Below, one piece after another: positions 34,233 through 43,938 of a DNA stretch of 64,000 bases. The notes below the pieces were generated by a model. That model ran no database searches, was not told where the DNA came from, and saw only the letters and a program-made list of their open reading frames with translations. The DNA is taken from positions 104,089-168,088 of the forward strand of contig NZ_FUXE01000004.1 of NCBI RefSeq assembly GCF_900167105.1, given 5' to 3'. The position numbers were made by a program, and so were the translations under genes. How positions within the stretch are numbered: position 1 is the stretch's first letter; every line of letters begins with the position of its first letter. This stretch comes from Porphyromonas circumdentaria. Its GTDB lineage: Bacteria > Bacteroidota > Bacteroidia > Bacteroidales > Porphyromonadaceae.

Positions 34233-35519
34233 ATGAAGCTTACATGGTTTAAAAATTTCTTGGGGCTGGGTATAGTCCTATGTCTCGCTACACTTCCAGG
34301 ACAAGCACAGTTGGGTTCTTTGGGGCAGAAACTGAAGAAGGAAGTCAAAAAGGCAGCAAAAGAGGTAACAGAAGAGGTTAAGAAGAGTTGGGAGGAGGAG
34401 TTGGAGCAGAAGCAAACCCCTACTCGAGAGGAGAAAAAAGCTATAGAACAGAAGGCTGCCGAGAGTCCTGTTCAGAGCTACGATAAATCTCAAAAGCCCA
34501 ATATGCCTCAGCCCGAAGAGCAGGATTATCTCTCTATTATGAAGAACGTACAGATAGCCGAGCAGACAGACGATAGTTTCTATGCCGAGGCGAAGCAGAG
34601 AGACAACGGTGTTTTCAATGAGAATTTAGATCTTCGCGCTCGCTTTGAGTCTTTTGCCTACTACTTGTTGAAGTTGAAAAAAGCCGTGGAAAACCGAGAT
34701 ATTGAGTATATGGCTTGGCCCGAAGATAATAAGGTAATGATGTATTACTTCTCAATTTTCGGTAATCCCAAGAATGAAGGAAAGGGCGGTTTTTCTTGGA
34801 GGGGCTGGTCTTCGGAGTATCAAAGGGTAACAAGTGCCGTGGAGAAAATCATGCTCTCCCCTTTCAAGGGGAAATGGAATGGGAGTACTGTCAGCTTGAA
34901 AGATCTCCTTCTTAAAATCGATAATCACCTCAACAAGATCGAGAGCCAGAACCAGAAGAAATATTATCTCCTCACATCGGTGGTAAAACTATCCGAGGGG
35001 TTAAGCGATGATAGGCTCTCAGACAATGACCCTCAGATACAAACGCTCGTGGCTTCGCTTAAAAAGGTGCACGCTTCTATGGGGCAGGAGTATAAGTCTA
35101 TCTATCCTGCGCCAATGACGCGCCAAGAGATTAATGAGATGGTGCAAAAACGAAAAACAAAACAGCAGGAGGAGATATACGAAGAATACCAAGAGAGACA
35201 GAATCGTGTCTATGATATGCCCAGGGTGGGACGCATGAATACGCCTCAGATGATTGCAATATTTGAGAAGATTATGCGTAAGCAATTTTCCAACGAGAAG
35301 ATCGTGAAGACCATAATCAAAAGTGATGAGTGGACTATCCAAGATCAGGGATCAGACCGTTATAGAGTAGTCTTTGGTTATGTGATTGTCAAGAAGCCCG
35401 ACGGACGCTATCAAGCTATCCCCTGCTCGATGGCAGGTAAATGGTCGCCTGGTGCAGGCAAGTACGAAGCATATCGCTACCATTCACTCGGTACCCCATT
35501 CTATGTGAACTATCGCTAA
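34233..35519 (+). CDS. Exported protein of unknown function, coiled-coil N-terminus
   Basis: 428 residues from the ATG at 34233, chosen because it gives a proper signal peptide (LGLGIVLCLATLPGQAQ). The mature protein begins with a strongly charged helical segment (LKKEVKKAAKEVTEEVKK), then a mostly alpha-helical body and a C-terminal part with tyrosine-rich short strands (YRVVFGYVIVKKPDGRY, YRYHSLGTPFYVNYR). No known domain was recognised. Candidate -7 box TAATTTTG at 34191-34198. Monocistronic, ending at a terminator. Confidence 0.65.
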   Translation: MKLTWFKNFLGLGIVLCLATLPGQAQLGSLGQKLKKEVKKAAKEVTEEVKKSWEEELEQKQTPTREEKKAIEQKAAESPVQSYDKSQKPNMPQPEEQDYLSIMKNVQIAEQTDDSFYAEAKQRDNGVFNENLDLRARFESFAYYLLKLKKAVENRDIEYMAWPEDNKVMMYYFSIFGNPKNEGKGGFSWRGWSSEYQRVTSAVEKIMLSPFKGKWNGSTVSLKDLLLKIDNHLNKIESQNQKKYYLLTSVVKLSEGLSDDRLSDNDPQIQTLVASLKKVHASMGQEYKSIYPAPMTRQEINEMVQKRKTKQQEEIYEEYQERQNRVYDMPRVGRMNTPQMIAIFEKIMRKQFSNEKIVKTIIKSDEWTIQDQGSDRYRVVFGYVIVKKPDGRYQAIPCSMAGKWSPGAGKYEAYRYHSLGTPFYVNYR

Positions 35520-35562
35520 GAGAGAGTAGCTCGAGACGCGTATAGGGTCTCCGCCTCTTTTT

Positions 35563-35619
35563 ACTGTCCGATAACCCTACTGGCTTCTATGCAGAGAGGG
35601 GTTTTCGGGCAGTTTTTTT
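35563..35619 (+). terminator. Intrinsic terminator after the exported unknown
   Basis: CTGTCCGATAACCC pairs with GGGTTTTCGGGCAG across a long loop containing an inner hairpin, followed by T7. Confidence 0.7.
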
Positions 35620-35734
35620 GTCTTGCTTTGCTCTGTGTAAGCCTCTTTATACCTCTTCTGGCATCTCTCTTTGAAGTTTTTTCCTTCTCTCGGTATCGCC
35701 TCTGTTCACACCACATATTGTAGTGAAAGTTAGG

Positions 35735-35778
35735 ATATATGGAAACTCGAGTTTCTATATGTGGAAACAAGAGTTGGC
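35735..35778. repeat. Two 22-bp rows with GGAAAC core upstream of tpx
   Basis: GGAAAC at 35741 and again at 35763, 22 bp apart, in rows starting ATATATGGAAAC and ATATGTGGAAAC. The promoter of tpx begins 11 bp downstream. Same register (AAAC at row positions 9-12) as the arrays at 4665 and 19878. Confidence 0.65.
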
Positions 35779-35788
35779 ACAGGAGGGC

Positions 35789-35818
35789 TTGCTTTCTACC
35801 AATATCGTTTTATTTTTG
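35789..35818 (+). promoter_or_regulatory. Promoter of tpx
   Basis: TTG at 35789-35791 and TATTTTTG at 35811-35818, exactly 19 bp apart; gene start 47 bp downstream. Confidence 0.75.
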
Positions 35819-35864
35819 TGGCAAGTGAATCGGGCGGAGTGCCCATTGTAATAACAGAAAAATT

Positions 35865-36479
35865 ATGAACCTATTCTCAAAAATACTCTTAGGAGTAACA
35901 GCTATGCTCTTGATGAGCTGTACTGCAAGTGAACAAGAACCTCCCTTTGCCGTAGAGGATATTGCCAAAGCACCCGATACAACTATGGTGCAGATGCGGG
36001 GCGAATTTTTACCGATAATTGGGCATCAGCCCGTAGTTGGAGAGGTAGCCCCAGACTTTACCGCCGTAATGAGCGATCTCTCGGAGGTTACCCTTGGCAG
36101 TCTTAAGGGGAAAAGGGTCGTGCTTAATATCTTCCCCAGCATTGATACGGGTGTTTGTGCCCGAAGTGTACGCGCTTTTAACGAACGAGCCGTTCAGATG
36201 GAGAATACGATAGTACTCTGTATCTCGAAGGATCTACCCTTTGCACAGGCTCGTTTCTGCGGAGCGGAGGGTATCGACAAGGTGTGGACGCTCTCAATGT
36301 TTCGTAACACAACCTTCGATCTCGACTACGGCGTCGGTATAGCTACTGGACCCTTTCGAGGACTTTTGGCGCGTGCCGTGGTGGTAATCGATGCCGAGGG
36401 TAGGGTGATGTATAATGAGTTAGTCGCAGACATTTCGCAAGAACCCAATTACGATGCCGTGATGCAAGCACTCTCTTGA
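35865..36479 (+). CDS. tpx: Thiol peroxidase (Tpx) with a lipoprotein signal
   Basis: 204 residues. Peroxiredoxin of the Tpx type: peroxidatic Cys98 in DTGVCARSV and resolving Cys132 in ARFCGAEG, 34 residues apart as in E. coli Tpx (61/95). Unusually, the chain starts with a signal peptide and lipobox (LLMSC), so the enzyme should be tethered outside the cytoplasm, where it would remove peroxide and need a periplasmic reductant. Cytoplasmic Tpx is the norm. It overlaps or abuts ogt. Preceded by phased 22-bp repeats and a strong promoter. Confidence 0.9.
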   Translation: MNLFSKILLGVTAMLLMSCTASEQEPPFAVEDIAKAPDTTMVQMRGEFLPIIGHQPVVGEVAPDFTAVMSDLSEVTLGSLKGKRVVLNIFPSIDTGVCARSVRAFNERAVQMENTIVLCISKDLPFAQARFCGAEGIDKVWTLSMFRNTTFDLDYGVGIATGPFRGLLARAVVVIDAEGRVMYNELVADISQEPNYDAVMQALS

Positions 36480-36490
36480 CGAGAGGCTTC

Positions 36491-36961
36491 ATGGGAAAGC
36501 TCCCAAAGTCGGCAGCCTCTCACGTTATGGTCGCAACCCTGCTTTATGTCCCCTATTTTGGGGCGGTTCGTGTGATGAAAAGCCCTTCTGCTTGGCATCT
36601 GGAGTTACTCCCCGAGGGCGTGGAGCTTACCGATGATGGGGGAGCAGGCTTGCTCTGTCTCTTACAAGAGGAAATCCCTGACGAAATGCTCTGGCGGGGT
36701 ACTCCCTTTCAGTGCAAGGTGTGGCGAGAACTCTGCAAAATACCAATAGGTACAACCGTTAGCTATCTGCAGATAGCCCAGCGTATAGGAAGCCCCCGAG
36801 CGGTGCGAGCTGTTGCCAATGCCGTCGGGGCGAACCCTTTCCCCTTAATTATCCCTTGTCATCGGGTTATACGTTCGTCGGGAGGTATTGGGGGGTACTA
36901 TTATGGAATCTCTCTCAAAGAGGCTTTGCTCCGTTGGGAAGCCGAGCAACAGTGCCAGTAG
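36491..36961 (+). CDS. ogt: Methylated-DNA-protein-cysteine methyltransferase
   Basis: 157 residues from the ATG at 36491; a TTG at 36476 overlapping the tpx stop is an alternative. The active site is IIPCHRVI with Cys at about 123, preceded by the HTH region TTVSYLQIAQRIGSP. It transfers alkyl groups from O6-alkylguanine to itself. Coupled to tpx, so peroxide defence and alkylation repair would be expressed together. Confidence 0.93.
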   Translation: MGKLPKSAASHVMVATLLYVPYFGAVRVMKSPSAWHLELLPEGVELTDDGGAGLLCLLQEEIPDEMLWRGTPFQCKVWRELCKIPIGTTVSYLQIAQRIGSPRAVRAVANAVGANPFPLIIPCHRVIRSSGGIGGYYYGISLKEALLRWEAEQQCQ

Positions 36962-37220
36962 AGCGACCATCCCGCGCAATATCTCCTCTCCTCAGCTTTA
37001 AGAGCGGTGTCGTAAAGATGCTAAAAGCATATCAAGAAGAGCTTTTCTCCCTATTGCGAGCCTTTTCTTCTCTCTTCTTTTGTCAAATCTCCTGTGCAGT
37101 AACCCTTGAGTACGAAAAGAGGGAAAGCGCATATAGGCACTTCCCCTCCGTTCATCGAGTATGAAAACAGAAAAATTTGCAAGTGTCGAGACGTTATAGT
37201 CTCAGGGTTGTAGGGTTGTT

Positions 37221-39791
37221 TTATTTACCGCCTTGTCCCTGTCCGATACCTTGTTGCGATTCGGAACCTTTAGCCTTACTTAAGTCATCATTTACAATAG
37301 TGCGCTGTACTTTGCGTATCTGGCTCTTCATCTGACCGAAGTTGTAGCTTATTCCTATCCCTCCATTGAACATAAACTGCTTGACGGCAACCTCTCCTCT
37401 AAAGCCAGGAGCGGTGGTTGTTACACGGAATGTTTGATAGGGCATAAAGGGGTTATTGACAAAGGCAGAGAGCGTAAGGCGGTTCTTGAAGAGGGCTTTC
37501 GAGAGCGACATATTATGCCATGTGCCGTAGACACTGCTATGCCCCAATCGGGGCTCCTGAGCAAAGAACCCTCCATTAAGCCCCACAGTCCACTTCTTGG
37601 GGAGGGTAATCGTAGCTCCGAGGTAGGATACTCCCCCGAACCCTTGCTGGCTGTTGGTGTAAGCTTCGCCCTGAGGATTTTTTTGGTTGCGAGCCTCGAA
37701 GTAGTAGTGAGTAAGGTTACCATTGGCATAGATACGTAACCATGGCTTGGGGGTATAGTTGATGAAGACGTTTCCACCCATATTTCGAGAGGTGCCGTAG
37801 TTGCCCCAAGAGGCGTGTACTATGGTCGGATTCTCCTTGTCGAGGTACATAATCTGGGTAATATTATCGTTGGAGTAACCTCCTTGTAGTGATGCCATGA
37901 GCGTAAACTTCTGACTGTAATAGTTGTACGACAGGTTGAGGTGGTGCATCTTAGAGTTGTTGATGTCGGGATTCCCCTCACTTATCAGTGTGGGTGATTG
38001 TTGCGTGCGATAGGGATTGAGTTGTCTGATGTTGGGGCGAGCTACACGATAATTGTACGAGAGCTTGAGTTGCTGCATATTGCTCAGCTGGTAAGAGAGC
38101 GTTACTTGGGGTACAAGGTCGAGGAAAGTGCGAGAGAAGTTTGCTCCCTCCAAGTCATCGAAGCGTACATTATAAATGCCGTACTCGCCTCGCACACCTG
38201 CTATGAGGGTAAAGTCTGTAAGTTTGGCGGTATAGTTGGCGTAAATGCCATATATGTCTTGTTGATACTTCATGGGAGCCGAAGCAATGCCCACGTGTTG
38301 CCCGAAGAGACTTCCCTTCTCCCAAGTTTGCTGGATAGGATTGAACAGTTCGTACGTTGAGTGGCTACTACCGCGGCGGAAGATAGTCTTAGCTCCTACG
38401 TCGATAAGGTGTACCGTCCCAAAGGGGCGAGTATAGTCTATCTGCACGGTGTGTTCATTGAGAGCGGCGCGAGAGTGCGACCTCTGCTGAAGGGGCAAGG
38501 GGGAAACAATGGCTACTCCTCCACGATGCGTGTAGTTAAGGTCCATATTTTGTTCGCTACCACTGGGGCTGTGCATCAATCGGTAGGAGAGTGTAAGGAG
38601 TTCGTTCTCTCTATCGGTGCTATGCTGATAGTCGATATTGGCTTCTATCGAACCCGAATGGCTCTTGTTATGCGTATTGCCCTCGTAGGCATCTTGTAGC
38701 ACGCCTGTTGTTTGGGTTAGTCTATTTTCGGAGAGTGTTCTGTTTTTTGAGTCGTAAAGGTTAAAGGAAACATCTGCCGAGAGGAGATTTTTCGGATTAA
38801 AGTCATAGGTTAAGTTGAGACTTCCATAGTGTCCATGGGCTTTATTGTCGGGCATACGGGAGAGTTCTCTCTGCTTACCATGGGTAAAATCTATGTCGGT
38901 ATGGGTCTCTGTACTTATTGTAGTACGGTAATCCCAATAGCTGTAGTTGGTGGTTATCCCGAGCTTGCCGATTTTTCCTGTGAAGAAAAGCGAGGGCGAG
39001 AGGTAGGGTTGTAGGGGCGAAGCATTGAAAGAGAGCGTACCTGTATACCCCTCTAAAGAGGTAGAATCGGTTACTATGTTGAGTATGGCATTGACCCCCT
39101 CGGCGTCGTATTTAACCCCTGGGTCGGTAATGACCTCTACCTTTTTGATGGAGGTGGCGGGGATACTACGCAACACTTCCTTAGGATTGGAACTCATCAT
39201 GGAGGAGGGTTTACCGTTGAGATATATGCGGAAGTTGGAAGAGCCCTTTACCTGTACATTGCCCTCTCCGTCTACCGTGACCAAAGGTACTTTGCGGAGC
39301 ATATCTCGCAGGTTTTCACTCTTGCTCATAGGGTCGTCGGTAACGTTGTAAGCAATGCGGTCGGCATCGATACGTACCAAGGGACGAGCAGCTGTAACCG
39401 TTACGGTGGAGAGTTCCTCTGTACGGTCTTGCATTCGCACACGCACCATAGCTCCCGATTGTACACGTTCGTAAGAGACTTTTAGAGGATTCATTTTCTT
39501 GCCCACAAAAGAGGCTAAGAGGCTATATTCCTCTGCCGAAGGAACCAATACGGCAAAGCGTCCCATGTCGTCCGTTACCTGTTGGAGGGTTTCCAGTTGT
39601 TGCGCTCCTCGCATCGGTGTGATAGCTATGGTTGCATAGGGTATGGTTTCATTGGTAACACTATCCATGATAACTCCTTTGAGAGTTATTTCCTGTCGCT
39701 GTGCTTTCCCCTGCTCAGGCGTGAAGAGGCCGAGTATTAGGCTGAGGAGCCCTATCATGGCCATGGAGTGGGTTTTACTTCTTTTCATCAT
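37221..39791 (-). CDS. Large outer-membrane beta-barrel protein (TonB-receptor-like, OMP_b-brl_3 type)
   Basis: 856 residues from 39791 (MMKRSKTHSMAMIGLLSL signal). N-terminal CarboxypepD_reg-like domain (LKGVIMDSVTNETIPYATI), a plug-like region (LRDMLRKVPLVTVDGEGNV) and a long barrel. Gly/Gln-rich tail QQGIGQGQGGK. The open frame extends to 40016, but the first 75 residues have no signal-like start and were excluded. Such proteins are importers or receptors; no partner SusD-like gene is adjacent. A TATCTTTG box is at 39848-39841 and a palindrome at 39856-39871. Confidence 0.85.
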   Translation of the reverse strand: MMKRSKTHSMAMIGLLSLILGLFTPEQGKAQRQEITLKGVIMDSVTNETIPYATIAITPMRGAQQLETLQQVTDDMGRFAVLVPSAEEYSLLASFVGKKMNPLKVSYERVQSGAMVRVRMQDRTEELSTVTVTAARPLVRIDADRIAYNVTDDPMSKSENLRDMLRKVPLVTVDGEGNVQVKGSSNFRIYLNGKPSSMMSSNPKEVLRSIPATSIKKVEVITDPGVKYDAEGVNAILNIVTDSTSLEGYTGTLSFNASPLQPYLSPSLFFTGKIGKLGITTNYSYWDYRTTISTETHTDIDFTHGKQRELSRMPDNKAHGHYGSLNLTYDFNPKNLLSADVSFNLYDSKNRTLSENRLTQTTGVLQDAYEGNTHNKSHSGSIEANIDYQHSTDRENELLTLSYRLMHSPSGSEQNMDLNYTHRGGVAIVSPLPLQQRSHSRAALNEHTVQIDYTRPFGTVHLIDVGAKTIFRRGSSHSTYELFNPIQQTWEKGSLFGQHVGIASAPMKYQQDIYGIYANYTAKLTDFTLIAGVRGEYGIYNVRFDDLEGANFSRTFLDLVPQVTLSYQLSNMQQLKLSYNYRVARPNIRQLNPYRTQQSPTLISEGNPDINNSKMHHLNLSYNYYSQKFTLMASLQGGYSNDNITQIMYLDKENPTIVHASWGNYGTSRNMGGNVFINYTPKPWLRIYANGNLTHYYFEARNQKNPQGEAYTNSQQGFGGVSYLGATITLPKKWTVGLNGGFFAQEPRLGHSSVYGTWHNMSLSKALFKNRLTLSAFVNNPFMPYQTFRVTTTAPGFRGEVAVKQFMFNGGIGISYNFGQMKSQIRKVQRTIVNDDLSKAKGSESQQGIGQGQGGK

Positions 39792-39840
39792 GTTCGATAC
39801 TTTACTTAGGTTAATTGCCTGTATTATGTTTTTGATACGG

Positions 39841-39871
39841 CAAAGATAGTACATAATTTCACAACTGAAAT
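39841..39871 (-). promoter_or_regulatory. -7 box (TATCTTTG) with palindrome ATTTCA-N4-TGAAAT upstream
   Basis: CAAAGATA at 39841-39848 on the plus strand; the perfect inverted repeat ATTTCA caac TGAAAT occupies 39856-39871, covering the spacer of the promoter, where a repressor could bind. Leader to the barrel gene about 45 nt. Confidence 0.5.
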
Positions 39872-40081
39872 ATCTTGCTATTACAGTATGGCTAAAAGGA
39901 CTGTAAAAAGGCTTTTTATGGGCAAAGGAATATGTTAAAATAAGCGAGGGGAGAACAGAAAGGAGTAGTGCCTTGCGGGGGAGAAATAGATTTTTTGGGG
40001 GGAGGTGGTGTATCAAAAAGAGAGCAATTTAAGCCTGTTTCATACATTGACGTTTGCTCTCTTCCCTTTTCGATGAGAGTG

Positions 40082-40420
40082 AATAACCCGATTAAACCCT
40101 TTTAAAAAGTAGATTTTGTAGGAGCAAAAGTTGCTTTTATTCTGCGTAATTCTCTATTTGCAATCTACGTATATGTATATTTAGATTACGTTTATATATA
40201 TTCAATTTACGTATATGTGTATTCAATCTTAATATAGAGAATTAGGCATGATAAAAGAGGAAATTTCGCAGGATACAAGCATGAAAAGATTGCTTACAGA
40301 GAGAAACGTTCTCCTATCGAAACTCCCGTTTTCTCTTTTTCTCTTTCCAGTACTAAAGATAAGAGACAGCGACTTACTCCCACTTTTTTTGGAAAAGAGG
40401 CTACCAGTTGTTGTATAGCA
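40082..40420. repeat. Dispersed repeat, copy A (with 21-bp internal period)
   Basis: Matches 50442-50775 in the same orientation. The best part (about 40125-40245) contains four rows at 21-bp intervals, with TACG or its counterpart at 40166, 40187, 40208 and 40229, in an A/T-rich context (CGTATATGTATATTTAGATT). The 3' part is pyrimidine-rich (CTCTTTTTCTCTTTCC) followed by TACTAAAGATAAGAGAC. Non-coding in both copies. Confidence 0.8.
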
Positions 40421-40636
40421 GGGTACTTGTTGTCTTGCCGTAAGGGAGAGGGGAGGGGGAGAACTTTTTGGAACAACTTCCTTATCTCTATTAGCTTTAA
40501 GCCCATTAGCCCCCTATATTAAGAAGAGGTCATACTTCCTGACGCTTGTGGGGCTTAACGCTCTGTGATTGCAGTACTCTGCAAAGTCGTATCAAAAGGG
40601 GGTGGGGTGGATTGGGGGCAGAGCAATGTTCTTTGA

Positions 40637-43600
40637 TTACTTCTTGGTGCGCTCCTTGGCACGCGCTTTGTTCCGACGTTCTTTCTCTGCTTCGGCACGT
40701 TTACGACGCTCCTCTTGACGTTTTTTTTCACGCTCTCGGAGTGCTTGTCTACGTGCCTCCTCGACGGCTCGTTCTCTCTTTTTCTTCTCTTCGGCAAGTT
40801 GTTTTTCGCGCATCTTTCGCTCTTTTTCAAGGCGACGCACATCGTCGTAAGAGATCGGCTTGCTCTCAGAGACAATTTTCTTTTTGTCGTTTTCGGCAGT
40901 GGTTTCCGTAGAAGTTGTTACTTCTTCCTGCTCGGGAGTTTCAACGCTCTGTTCGGTTTCGGTGGAGGTCTCTGTAATAGGTTCTTTTTCCTTTTGCTTA
41001 GAGGGTTCTAAGAGCGTTGGTAGCAAGGGTTGAGAGGGATGCTCTTCCTCGGGGGTATCGGTGGGTCGAGTGCCCTTGTCGGCTTGCTGGGCTTGCTGCT
41101 CCGCTTCCAATTTGAGGTTGGCGTATCGCTCCAGAGGAATAGCAGCCGTAGGAGAGCGTTCGGCGATGCTGTCTGCCATGAAATTCATATACGCTTCTAA
41201 GGACAAGCCCTTTTGAAGTTGCTCCCAATTACGTTCACTGATGGCGAAAAGGAGGGCTTCCCCTCCCATTTGAGTCATATAGCCCTTGGGCGAATAGGCT
41301 TTTTGTACATATTGCCAGGCTGCAAACTCCCCCTTAAAGTCGCCTATGAGCAGTCGGTCTGAGGTCGCTCCTCGCTCCAGAGAGAGCGAGAGGTCTTGGT
41401 CGGTAAATTGACTGAAGTTGAACGTTGTGATAGCAAACAGCAGGGTATTACGATCTGTCTCCTCGGCAGGGTAGAGTAGTACTACCTTGTGTTTTTCGGC
41501 AAGAAGAGGCAGAGCGTAGTAGAGCGAATCGGTGCCTGCACCACTCTCTTCCCCTCCGAAGAGGGCATCATACTGCAAGCCTGTATACCCTCCTTGGGCT
41601 ATTTTACGACCACGCAGTAGTTCAGAGAGCATACGTTGCGCTGGTTCGCTCGCCTCTCCCTGCGGGTAGAGAGCAATCATTTCCTCGAGAGCCTTCTTGA
41701 ATTGCTCCTGATTTCCCTCGAGTACGTAGCTCAGAGCATTGAGATAGTACATTTTGGGGAGTAGCTCCGATAGCGGAAACTCCTGTTTCATACGCTCCAT
41801 AGCAAGACGTATCTTGGGAGCCTCTCCCCCACGGTAGGCAAGCCAAGCCTCTTTGTAAATATCGTTGGAAATACTGTCTGCCGAGCGTAATTTGCTGATA
41901 TAATTGGGGTCCGATACGGCCTTGGCAAGCGGTTCCTCGGGGTATTGGCTTACAAGATTTCTTTGCCACTCGGCGGCTTTGCTACGCTCTCCCACCCGCT
42001 CACAGAGCATGTAGAGTTGATAGTATACCGTAAGTTTCTCGTTATAATCGGGGTATCTCCTTAGAAGTTCCTCCCAAGCTTCGATAGCTTCTTGATAAAG
42101 CCCCATTTCGTTCTCAAAGACCTGAGCCATACCCGAGAGTGCATTCTGGATAATGATGTCGCTGGCAGCCATTTGTTCCTCTGTGAGCGGAAGTTGTGCC
42201 AGATAGTAGGCACGCTGTTTAGGATCTTCTGCCTCGGGAACGACCGCCAAAGCTGGGTTCTCTTCTCCCTCAGGAGTTTCGGCTGTGGGAGCATCCGTCG
42301 TCTCTCTCTTCTCTCCCTCTGTGGGGGAGGCGTTGCTTTCTGCTGTTGGGGCTATTTGCTTGCGTCGCCTGCGCCAATCATCTTCGAGTGGTCTCTGCCC
42401 CCATAATTGCACGAACTTTGCTTTACCCTGTGCGATGAGTTGAGGGTTATAGAAATAAAACTCCCCTCCTACAGTCGGGGGTTGCGCAGGAGTAAGTCCA
42501 GGGGATTGTTTGGAAAGTCCGCCCATCTCCTCATTGGCGATGCGTTGCTTCTCTTCCTGCTCTGCCATTTGTTCGTTGCGCATACGCTCTTTCTCAGCCC
42601 TTTTATAGGCTGTGATGGCACTATCGATTATTCTGAACCGCTCCTCCTCGGGCAGAGAGGCCAAATGACGTAAACTATCTTGCTCTACCAACGACTTTAC
42701 ATGTAGTCCCAAGGCGTCCAACTGCTTCGACAGTCGGTTGGCATCGTCGTATAGCGGGTGTTTTTGGGGTAGAGTCGGAGCTCCAGCAGCAAATGCTTTT
42801 TGCGCTTCGAGCCAGTTGCGTTGCGCTCTGTATATATAACCTAATGTGATTTGACAGAGGGCATAGTCTTCCTTCCTCTCGGTGCTTTTCTCCCCTCCCA
42901 AGCGGAGTGCTTTGATCGCTTCAAGTGTGTCGGGGAGCATGAGATAGAGTTGTCCCTGTGTGAGGTATATGCGGTCGAGAACATTCTTATTACGCCCATT
43001 GCGCGCGAGCTTCTGTGTGGAGCGTATGGCATTGCGAGGGTTTTTCTGCGCCTCTATCTCTACACGGCGCAAATGGGTTGCAATCTCCATGGCAAAAGGT
43101 GGGGCCTGACGTAAGAGTGTAGCGAAAGTACGGTCTGCCTCTCTGTTGCGTTTGGCACGCATTTGCAGTTGTCCCAGAAGGTAACGCATGCGCATACGCT
43201 CTATTCGGTCGGGTTCTTTGCGTATGGCTCTACGAAGGGGTTCGATGGCTTCTTCCTGTTTGCCGAGTGCCAAGGCTATTTCTGCCTTTGTTTTATCGTA
43301 TATAGCACTCTTACGCTGGAGCGATTGGGTCGTTTGTAGTCCCGCGACCAAAGTCTCTCCCTCGTGAAGCCAATCCATCGCTACATAACTACGTGCCTGC
43401 CACAAACGAGCTTCGTCGCGGATAAGAGGTTCGGTAGCATAGAGCCGAGACATATAGGAGAAAGTCGCCATGGCATTCATAAAATCGCCATTGTAGAACT
43501 GCGACTTCCCCACCAATAACCAAGCATTATGGAGGAATGTGTTGTACTCTCTACGGCGGTAGAAGGCTTCATCTTTGGGCGAGGCATTGCGCTTCCGCTC

Positions 43601-43936
43601 TGGTTTTACCCGTATGGAGTGCATTTTGATGGCTTTCTGGCCCTTCTCAAGAGCCTTGTCAAAGGCTCCGCCTACAGTCTCTTTGAGGACACCTCGCTGT
43701 GCCTCTATGGGATCTAAGAATATGGGTTCGGAGTAGCTCTCTGTGTGAGATTTGATGAGGTTGCTATAAGATTCGGAAAATTGTTTCTGTCCGTTGTAGT
43801 AGACATTATAGCGAGTTGTGAGACGATGATAGAAGCGTGATGACGATGTATTCTTGCGTGTAGAGCACCCATAACCCACTGCCACAATCAGTAGCAGGCA
43901 TAGTACTCGAGAATAGTATTGTACGCGGGTCATCAA
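40637..43936 (-). CDS. porW: T9SS component PorW (SprE), TPR lipoprotein
   Basis: 1099 residues. Lipobox VAVGYGC (Cys 24) followed by STRKNTSSSRFYHRLTTRYNVYYNG, typical of PorW/SprE. TPR-type helical repeats run through most of the length (DEARLWQARSYVAMDWLHEG; LGYIYRAQRNWLEAQKAF; NALSYVLEGNQEQFKKALEE). The last ~170 residues are low-complexity and charged (Glu/Thr-rich then Lys/Arg-rich). PorW links the T9SS core ring to the motor/modulation proteins and is needed for cargo secretion. Two cargo candidates with sorting domains are in this window. Starts 2 bp after the Cys-rich gene. Confidence 0.92.
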   Translation of the reverse strand: MMTRVQYYSRVLCLLLIVAVGYGCSTRKNTSSSRFYHRLTTRYNVYYNGQKQFSESYSNLIKSHTESYSEPIFLDPIEAQRGVLKETVGGAFDKALEKGQKAIKMHSIRVKPERKRNASPKDEAFYRRREYNTFLHNAWLLVGKSQFYNGDFMNAMATFSYMSRLYATEPLIRDEARLWQARSYVAMDWLHEGETLVAGLQTTQSLQRKSAIYDKTKAEIALALGKQEEAIEPLRRAIRKEPDRIERMRMRYLLGQLQMRAKRNREADRTFATLLRQAPPFAMEIATHLRRVEIEAQKNPRNAIRSTQKLARNGRNKNVLDRIYLTQGQLYLMLPDTLEAIKALRLGGEKSTERKEDYALCQITLGYIYRAQRNWLEAQKAFAAGAPTLPQKHPLYDDANRLSKQLDALGLHVKSLVEQDSLRHLASLPEEERFRIIDSAITAYKRAEKERMRNEQMAEQEEKQRIANEEMGGLSKQSPGLTPAQPPTVGGEFYFYNPQLIAQGKAKFVQLWGQRPLEDDWRRRRKQIAPTAESNASPTEGEKRETTDAPTAETPEGEENPALAVVPEAEDPKQRAYYLAQLPLTEEQMAASDIIIQNALSGMAQVFENEMGLYQEAIEAWEELLRRYPDYNEKLTVYYQLYMLCERVGERSKAAEWQRNLVSQYPEEPLAKAVSDPNYISKLRSADSISNDIYKEAWLAYRGGEAPKIRLAMERMKQEFPLSELLPKMYYLNALSYVLEGNQEQFKKALEEMIALYPQGEASEPAQRMLSELLRGRKIAQGGYTGLQYDALFGGEESGAGTDSLYYALPLLAEKHKVVLLYPAEETDRNTLLFAITTFNFSQFTDQDLSLSLERGATSDRLLIGDFKGEFAAWQYVQKAYSPKGYMTQMGGEALLFAISERNWEQLQKGLSLEAYMNFMADSIAERSPTAAIPLERYANLKLEAEQQAQQADKGTRPTDTPEEEHPSQPLLPTLLEPSKQKEKEPITETSTETEQSVETPEQEEVTTSTETTAENDKKKIVSESKPISYDDVRRLEKERKMREKQLAEEKKKRERAVEEARRQALREREKKRQEERRKRAEAEKERRNKARAKERTKK

Positions 43937-43938
43937 AA

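Noticed and set aside
36962..37220. 102-codon frame after ogt
   Set aside because: Overlaps the end of ogt in another frame, no start context, low-complexity Ser/Phe-rich end.
39792..40016. 75-residue N-terminal extension of the large barrel protein
   Set aside because: The signal peptide begins at 39791 and the -7 box lies within the extension, so the extension is not translated.
40294..40506. 70-codon minus-strand frame inside dispersed repeat copy A
   Set aside because: The matching part of copy B carries an in-frame stop, so the frame is not conserved.
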